From: Kocuria rosea
GTDB taxonomy: Bacteria; Actinomycetota; Actinomycetes; Actinomycetales; Micrococcaceae
DNA length: 64,000 nucleotides
NCBI RefSeq assembly: GCF_006094695.1
Contig: NZ_CP035103.1
Span: forward strand, 1,364,001-1,428,000
Direction: 5' to 3'
This document shows, one piece after another, positions 59,401-64,000 of the stretch (the first letter of the stretch is position 1; the number at the start of each line of letters is the position of its first letter). The position numbers and the translations under genes are program-made. Below the pieces are notes generated by a model. The model searched no databases. It worked only from the letters and a program-made list of their open reading frames with translations, and had not been told where the DNA came from.

Positions 59401-59885
59401 GGCGGGCGCGCGACGCCCTGCTCCGGGGCCGCGTGGACCGCCTGGAGCTCGACGAGCAGGGCCGCTACGTCGTCGTCGACCTCAAGACCGGCCGGAACCA
59501 GCCCGCCGGGGCGAAGATCGCCGAGCACCCGCAGCTCGCGGCCTACCAGGTGGCGCTCACGGCGGGAGCGGGCACAGCCATGGTCGCGGGTCAGGACGAG
59601 ACCGTCCTCGAGCTGCCCGGCGGCACCGTGACGGAGCTCTCCGGCGGCGCCCTGCTCGTCCAGCTCGGCACCCGGGCCAAGTCCCCCTCCGTGCAGCAGC
59701 AGGACCCCCTCGACCCGGACGCCACGTGGGCGCGGGACCTGATCACCCGGGCCGCGGAGCTCGTGGCCGGGGAACGGTTCACCGCCCGCCACGACCAGGC
59801 CGAGGGCGCCTTCAACGGGCACGGGTGCAAGCTGCCGCAGATCTGCCCGCTGTGCGCCGAGGGGCGGCAGGTGAGCGAACCGTGA
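56451..59885 (+). CDS. adnA: AdnA-type helicase-nuclease subunit
   Basis: A 1144-residue UvrD/RecB-like protein with a C-terminal PD-(D/E)XK nuclease, the partner of AdnB in mycobacteria-type double-strand-break resection. The motor is degenerate: the Walker A at about residues 61-68 is GGPGTGRT, with Arg in place of Lys, and the Walker B is LVLVDDLHEAT instead of DExxD. The nuclease motif is intact (GRVDRLELDEQGRYVVVDLKTG, about 1000-1021), and near the end CKLPQICPLC offers three Cys, possibly metal or Fe-S ligands. This fits AdnA, whose motor is auxiliary. ATG at 56451 (56442 also possible) is 7 bases after a TGAGAT. The stop overlaps the AdnB GTG. Confidence 0.85.
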   Translation: MRHTEDSTHATSSALPGAGPVRWTLVPPHGSAPERAPWRPNPEQEEIAGLPAGCGPRLVLGGPGTGRTRVLVELAARRIGGGLDPDRLLVLTPSRLSAARLRDDLTAAVSATMSSPPVRAWQSYAFDLLRRAQNQGLLPGVAHGPKLLSGPEQDVLIGELMAGHAAGFGAPVVWPPDLREALATRGFRQEVRELFDRMSEYDLAPDDLRRLARRLERPDWAAAATMQAEYQAVRRLRMPESYDPAALVTEAARVLEEQPEFLRAEQERLDLVLVDDLHEATPSIHRLLAVLCRGRDTVLTACTDTVVQGFRGARPDLLRTLEDRLAEPARPLRRHPLGTSRRMPGAVAEVWQRVAERIPAVAGARHPRALRPAGSAPGAADTGHGADTATAPADVAVDGTGDRAAPGEVTTVVLSSPLHEARWIAHQVLERHLVHGVPLADMAVVVRNGRYLEGLERQLSALGVPVSTSAAETPVRDEPAVRPLLGALRIVTEAAAAAADREEDAHFGALTVQAAVDLLSSRIGNASPMDVRRLRQRLRAEELAAGGLRTSDDLLVEALVAPGALDAAGVRSVPARRIARMLAAGTRALREEGATAETVLWALWEAAGVAESWRRRALEGGPAGERADRDLDAVVGLFESAERYVDHLPGAGPAQFLDYIDNQELPMDTLAARAPTDETVEIMTPATAAGRQWPVVFVAGVQEGVWPNTRLRGQLLGADLLTDALDLGVDQAARVTPVTRMREVRHDELRSFSAAVSRSCGTLVVTAASGEDEQPSEFLDLVDPPGSRPGDGARAVVDAPRPMTLRALVAELRQWVQLHEEDPVRSEAAARLLHRISSSPRPVPGAHPDTWWGAAELSSTAPVFDDGVPVPVSPSRIETIHRSPLDWFVAASRAEAATDLSRSLGSLVHAIAEELPEASGTELVAELERRWPTLGLPETWESAVQLERARQMLRKFAQYVLDARSKHGRRLASVEGAFSVLVQGRARDALLRGRVDRLELDEQGRYVVVDLKTGRNQPAGAKIAEHPQLAAYQVALTAGAGTAMVAGQDETVLELPGGTVTELSGGALLVQLGTRAKSPSVQQQDPLDPDATWARDLITRAAELVAGERFTARHDQAEGAFNGHGCKLPQICPLCAEGRQVSEP

Positions 59886-59944
59886 GGACCGTTCGGACGG
59901 ATCCCGGCCCCGTCCCACCCGGACAGCAGGAGACGACAGCGCCC

Positions 59945-62900
59945 ATGACCGACGCCCCCGACGACCGCACCCGGCTCGACGCCGCCGAGCACCCCTACGG
60001 CGGCGTCGAGCCCCGGTACAGTCCCGAGGAGCTGGCCGAGCTGCTCGGCGGCAACCTCCCCACGGCCCAGCAGTCGGCCGTGATCTCGGCCCCGCTCACC
60101 CCCCGGCTGGTGGTCGCGGGCGCGGGCTCGGGCAAGACCGCGACCATGGTCGACCGGGTGGTCTGGCTCGTGGCCAACGGGGTCGTCGCCCCGGACCAGG
60201 TCCTCGGCGTGACCTTCACCCGCAAGGCCGCCGGCGAGCTGGGGGAGCGCATGCGCTCCCGGCTCGCCCGGCTGCGCGCCCAGGGGCTCGTCGCTCCGGC
60301 CCACACCGAGGAGGACGACCTCCCGGCCGCTCCCCAGGACCCCACGGTCAGCACCTACCACTCCTACGCCAACACGCTCGTGCGCAACTACGGGCTGCGG
60401 ATCGGGATCGAGCCGGACACCACGCTGCTGGGCCAGGCCCGGACGTGGCAGCTCGCCGCGCAGACCGTGGAGGCCTGGACCGGGGAGCTGCTCGAGACCA
60501 TGCCCGCGAAGTCGACCATGGTCGCCGCCGTCCTCGACCTCGCCTCGGCGTGCGCGGAGCACCTCGTGGACCCGGCGGACGTGGAGCGCTTCGCGGCCGA
60601 GCTGCTCGGCGCGCTGGCCACGACACCGCCGGGGCGCCGGAAGAAGACCCTGGGCGCCCAGCTGAAGAAGGTCGAGGACAACCAGCGCACCGCGTGGGTC
60701 CTCGCCGAGCTCGTGGCCGACTTCGCCCGGCGCAAGCGCGAGGCCCAGGCCATGGACTTCGGCGACCTCCTCTCCGCCGCCGCCCGGCTCGCGGAGCAGG
60801 ACCCGGCAGCCCGCCGGACCGAGCGGGAGCGACACCGGGTGGTGCTGCTCGACGAGTTCCAGGACACCTCGCACGCCCAGCTGCGGCTCTTCGCCGCGCT
60901 CTTCGGGCAGGGGCACTCCGTGATGGCCGTGGGCGACCCCCAGCAGTCGATCTACGGCTTCCGCGGGGCCTCCTCCGGGCAGCTCTTCGGCTTCTACGAC
61001 TCCTTCCCGGTCGCGCCCGGCCAGGACGGGGAGCCCAGCTTCCTCACCACGGCGTGGCGCAACGACGCGAGCATCCTGGACGTCGCCAACACCATCGCCG
61101 CGCCCCTGCGGACCCTGCCGGCGTGGGCGCGCAGCACGTCCTCCCTCGCCGTCCCCGAGCTCACCCCGCGTCCCGGGGCGGGCACCGGCCGGGTGCGGAT
61201 CAGCCGGTACGCGACCGACGTCGAGGAGGCCGTCGCGCTCGCGGAGCGCGTCCGGGAGCGCCGGGAGCAGCACCGCGGCGACCCGGAGGAGCAGATGCCC
61301 ACCATGGCGGTGCTCTGCCGCAAGCGCTCCCAGATCGAGCCCGTGCGCCGGGAGCTCGCCGCCCGCGGCATCCCCTACGAGGTCGTGGGCCTGGGCGGGC
61401 TGCTCAGCACGCCGGAGGTCTCCGACGTCGTCGCGACCCTCCGGGTGCTGGACGACCCCGGCCGCTCGGACGCGCTCGTGCGGCTGCTCGCGGGGGCCCG
61501 CTGGCGGATCGGGACCCGGGATCTCATGGCCCTCGCCGACTGGGCGTCCCACCTGGAACGCCGCCGCACGGAGGCCGCGCAGGCGGGCCGGGCCGAGGAC
61601 CTCGAGAGCCCGGTCACCGCGGAGGAGGCCCAGGAGGACGCCCTCGTCGAGCCCGACCTCTCCGACCACGCGTCGCTGATCGAGGCCCTGGAGACCCTCC
61701 CGTGGCCGGGCTGGATGTCCGCGCACGCCCGCACCCTGTCCGAGACCGCGCGGGAGCGCCTGATCCGGCTGCGGACGGAGCTGGACCACCTGCGCTCCTT
61801 CCTCTCCGACGACCTGCCGAGCCTGCTGCACGAGGTGGAGACGGTGCTCGGCCTCGACGTCGAGGTCGCCGCGCACCCCCACCGCCCCGTCCACCAGGCG
61901 CGGCGCAACCTGGACGCGTTCCACGAGGCCGCGCAGTCCTTCACCGCGTTCTCCGCGAGCAGCGACGTCTCGGCGTTCCTCGCGTGGCTCGACGTCACCC
62001 TGGCGGAGGAGAACGGGCTCGAGCCCGGCCCCGACCGCACGCGGCACGACGCCGTCCAGCTCGTCACGGTCCACGCCTCCAAGGGCCTCGAGTGGGACCA
62101 CGTCTACGTCCCGGGACTCAACGCCGGGAACTTCCCGACCGACCGGCCCTCCCGCTGGACCCTCGACACCGGGACCCTGGCCTGGCCGCTGCGCGGTGAC
62201 GCCCGGTTCCTGCCGCAGTGGGCCGTGGACACGAGCGACCTCAAGGCCCTCGAGGAGTCCCACACGGAGTTCCTGGAGCTCGCCGCCCAGCACGCCGAGG
62301 ACGAGGAGCGCCGTCTCGCCTACGTGGCCGTGACCCGGGCCCGCGAGGTCCTGGAACTGTCCTGCACCGTGTTCCGGGGCACGGCCGCGAAGGGCCAGGA
62401 GCCCTCCGTGTTCGTCGCGGAGCTGGCACCGCTCACCGAGGGCCCCGAGCCGTCCGTCCGCCCGGGCCCCTGGGCCGAGGTCCCGGAGGGGGCCCGCAAC
62501 CCGGCCGCCGCCACCGTGCTGAGCGCCCCCTGGCCGTACGACCCGCTGGAGGGCCCCGAGGTCACCGAGACCGTGACGGACGAGTACGGGCACAGCGCCG
62601 TGCGCGTGAGCCCGCCCCCGTACCGGGGCCGCCGGGCCGTGCTCGAGCGGGCCGCCCGCGCGGTGCGGGAGCGCGGCTTCGAGGACACCGCGGACCTCGA
62701 CGTCGAGGACCTGCTCGGCGTCGCGGAGCGGGACGGGCTCGCGCCGGACCCGCGCCGGTGGTCCGAGGAGGCGAAGATCCTGCTCGCCCGGCACGAGGAC
62801 GGCCGGGCCGAGCGGACCGTCCCCATGCCGTCCCACGTCTCGGCCTCGACCCTGGTGGCGCTCGCGCGCGATCCACTCGAGGTCGTGTCGGGCCTGCGCC

Positions 62901-63433
62901 GGCCCATGCCGCGCCGGCCCGGCACCGCGGCGCGGCGCGGCACCACCTTCCACGCCTGGATCGAGCAGTACTACGGCAGCTCCGCGATCTTCGACGTCGG
63001 GGAGCTGCCCGGGACCGCCGACGACTACGTCGACGCGGCCTACGACCTCCCCGAGCTCGCGGCGACGTTCCGCTCCAGCCCGTGGGCCGACCGCCAGCCG
63101 TACGCCGTGGAGTTCCCCCTCGAGACCCCGATCGCCGGGGTCACGGTCCGCGGCCGGGTGGACGCCGTCTTCCGCAACGGCGACGGCACGTGGGAACTGC
63201 TCGACTGGAAGACCGGGCGGGCACCCTCCGGCCGGGAGCTGCAGGAGCGGTCGGCGCAGCTGGCCGTGTACCGGCTCGCGTGGTCCCGGCTGCGGGCCGT
63301 CCCGCTCGAGGAGGTCACCGCCGCGTTCTACTACGTGGCCGAGGACCGGGTCGTCCGTCCGCACGACCTGTCCGGGGCCGAGGAGCTCGAGGCGGTGGTC
63401 CGGGAGGCCTACGACGTGGTGCTGCGCCCCTGA
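59945..63433 (+). CDS. adnB: AdnB-type helicase-nuclease subunit
   Basis: A 1162-residue UvrD-family helicase with nuclease. Walker A VAGAGSGKT (about residues 57-65), motif Ia TFTRKAAGELGERM, Walker B VVLLDEFQDT, motif III AVGDPQQSIYGFRGA, TVHASKGLEWDHVYV and VAVTRAREVLELS (motifs V and VI), so a competent 3'-5' motor. The C-terminal nuclease domain has GRVDAVF and ELLDWKTGRAPSG (Asp, Asp, Lys). It is the lead motor of the AdnAB complex that resects broken ends. ATG at 59945 matches the family start; a GTG at 59882 would overlap the adnA stop and add 21 residues. It ends 25 bases inside the convergent kinase-like gene. Confidence 0.9.
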   Translation: MTDAPDDRTRLDAAEHPYGGVEPRYSPEELAELLGGNLPTAQQSAVISAPLTPRLVVAGAGSGKTATMVDRVVWLVANGVVAPDQVLGVTFTRKAAGELGERMRSRLARLRAQGLVAPAHTEEDDLPAAPQDPTVSTYHSYANTLVRNYGLRIGIEPDTTLLGQARTWQLAAQTVEAWTGELLETMPAKSTMVAAVLDLASACAEHLVDPADVERFAAELLGALATTPPGRRKKTLGAQLKKVEDNQRTAWVLAELVADFARRKREAQAMDFGDLLSAAARLAEQDPAARRTERERHRVVLLDEFQDTSHAQLRLFAALFGQGHSVMAVGDPQQSIYGFRGASSGQLFGFYDSFPVAPGQDGEPSFLTTAWRNDASILDVANTIAAPLRTLPAWARSTSSLAVPELTPRPGAGTGRVRISRYATDVEEAVALAERVRERREQHRGDPEEQMPTMAVLCRKRSQIEPVRRELAARGIPYEVVGLGGLLSTPEVSDVVATLRVLDDPGRSDALVRLLAGARWRIGTRDLMALADWASHLERRRTEAAQAGRAEDLESPVTAEEAQEDALVEPDLSDHASLIEALETLPWPGWMSAHARTLSETARERLIRLRTELDHLRSFLSDDLPSLLHEVETVLGLDVEVAAHPHRPVHQARRNLDAFHEAAQSFTAFSASSDVSAFLAWLDVTLAEENGLEPGPDRTRHDAVQLVTVHASKGLEWDHVYVPGLNAGNFPTDRPSRWTLDTGTLAWPLRGDARFLPQWAVDTSDLKALEESHTEFLELAAQHAEDEERRLAYVAVTRAREVLELSCTVFRGTAAKGQEPSVFVAELAPLTEGPEPSVRPGPWAEVPEGARNPAAATVLSAPWPYDPLEGPEVTETVTDEYGHSAVRVSPPPYRGRRAVLERAARAVRERGFEDTADLDVEDLLGVAERDGLAPDPRRWSEEAKILLARHEDGRAERTVPMPSHVSASTLVALARDPLEVVSGLRRPMPRRPGTAARRGTTFHAWIEQYYGSSAIFDVGELPGTADDYVDAAYDLPELAATFRSSPWADRQPYAVEFPLETPIAGVTVRGRVDAVFRNGDGTWELLDWKTGRAPSGRELQERSAQLAVYRLAWSRLRAVPLEEVTAAFYYVAEDRVVRPHDLSGAEELEAVVREAYDVVLRP

Positions 63434-64000
63434 GCGGGGCCGCCGCCCGGTCCCGTCGGCGGCGTCCGGCCGGAGGGGGCCTCGGGGCCGCCGGCCGGGG
63501 CGGGATCCTCCGCGGCGGTGTCCCCGGGCGCGCGGTCCGGGGCCGCGTCCTGGGAGGCGTCGTCCTGCCCCGGGGCCGCCGGCGCGGTCTCCGGGGCGGC
63601 CGCGACCGGCTCGGGGCGCCGGGCGACGTCCTGCTCGAGCGTGGCGAGCATCTGCTCCGCGTCGGCCACCAGGTCCTGCGCGCCGCGGTCCACGCCGCGC
63701 ACGAGCCACTGCGCCAGGGCGAGCTCGGCCTCCAGCCGGGCCCGGTCCAGCAGGTGCGGGTCCGGTGCCCCGTCGGGCGCCTGGAAGGACGTGCGGCGGC
63801 AGGCCGCGGCGTAGGCCTCGAGCACCCCCTCGGCGAGGCGGGCGTCGCGCGCCGCGAAGAGCCACGCGAAGTCCTCGGCGGGATCCCCCACGTGCAGGTC
63901 GGTCCACCCGGTCACCCCGCGCACCCGTCCGCGGGAGATCACGAGGTCGTCCTCCTGCAGGTCGCCGTGGACCACGCGCGGCTGGAACCGCCACACGGCA
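63409..64000 (-). CDS. Phosphotransferase-fold (APH-like) protein, 3' part, catalytic residues altered
   Basis: About 196 C-terminal codons of a minus-strand gene that starts outside the window. RVVHGDLQEDDLVISRGRVRGVTGWTDLHVGDPAEDFAWLF corresponds to the catalytic and metal-binding loops of the aminoglycoside/macrolide phosphotransferase fold. HGDL is intact, but the loop Asn is Asp or displaced and the IDW Asp is Gly (TGW). The last 60 residues are a Pro/Ala/Gly/Asp-rich tail. I doubt it confers antibiotic resistance. Its stop overlaps the last 25 bases of adnB. The missing N-lobe prevents a firmer judgement. Confidence 0.75.
   Translation of the reverse strand, partial: AVWRFQPRVVHGDLQEDDLVISRGRVRGVTGWTDLHVGDPAEDFAWLFAARDARLAEGVLEAYAAACRRTSFQAPDGAPDPHLLDRARLEAELALAQWLVRGVDRGAQDLVADAEQMLATLEQDVARRPEPVAAAPETAPAAPGQDDASQDAAPDRAPGDTAAEDPAPAGGPEAPSGRTPPTGPGGGPAQGRSTTS

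Noticed and set aside
59591..63994. A 1467-codon open frame on the minus strand opposite adnB
   Set aside because: Its product is low-complexity Gly/Pro/Arg/His-rich with no family motif and mirrors the codon structure of adnB; a long antisense shadow typical of very GC-rich DNA.

Overview
The window is a GC-rich (about 73-75%) piece of actinobacterial chromosome, packed with genes on both strands. Mycothiol-linked genes (an MDMPI-like enzyme, a mycoredoxin-like protein, MshB), the DUF3107, DUF3117 and DUF1003 families, the AdnA/AdnB end-resection pair, a coproporphyrin-type heme pathway, and frequent GTG starts point to Micrococcales, most likely Micrococcaceae close to Kocuria. That genus is an inference from gene content and order. 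I see no rRNA, tRNA, insertion sequence, prophage or CRISPR; this is core chromosome.

Layout. 1-7041: the end of ychF, arfB, a lipoprotein, small hypotheticals, a LapA-domain protein, an alpha/beta hydrolase, a Mug-type glycosylase, zupT, a degenerate APH(6)-like kinase and a DUF1275 protein. 7120-14148: a P2A cation ATPase, a KefB-like antiporter with RCK domain, a NiaP-like MFS carrier and an AlkZ-like protein. 14224-18922: a mycothiol-flavoured stretch (MDMPI-like enzyme, membrane mycoredoxin, typA, mshB fused to a membrane domain). 18958-26985: fdxA-dapC, gltA, galE, dapD and dapE, giving three steps of the succinylase lysine/DAP branch. 26992-30384: the gluABCD amino-acid importer. 30510-38399: DivIVA-like protein, PIG-V-like mannosyltransferase, DUF3117, O-methyltransferase, tatB, mrp, DUF1003, an MgtE-N/CBS protein and a stress protein. 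38418-44768: aminopeptidase P, PHP phosphoesterase, an orphan DNA methyltransferase, a DEAD-box helicase, DUF3107 and TetR. 44819-55407: all heme genes from glutamyl-tRNA to protoheme (hemA facing hemE-cgoX-chdC-cpfC-hemC-hemDB-hemL). 55451-64000: a DEDDh exonuclease, adnA, adnB and the end of a phosphotransferase-fold gene.

Most interesting points: (1) hemD and hemB are one uninterrupted reading frame (695 codons) with a possible internal hemB start; (2) the DEAD-box helicase loses frame in its Arg/Gly tail, and the missing tail continues in another frame to a stop that overlaps the methyltransferase start; (3) the O-methyltransferase has no stop at its normal end and runs antisense through the whole DUF3117 gene; (4) at least fifteen genes have a TAnnnT-like -10 box only 6-9 bases before the start codon, so leaderless mRNAs look common; (5) two APH-fold proteins lack catalytic residues; (6) AdnA has Arg for the Walker A Lys. 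GTGA/ATGA stop-start overlaps recur and suggest widespread translational coupling. I did not find a clearly new multi-gene defence or mobile system; the novelty here is in fusions, frame anomalies and promoter architecture.
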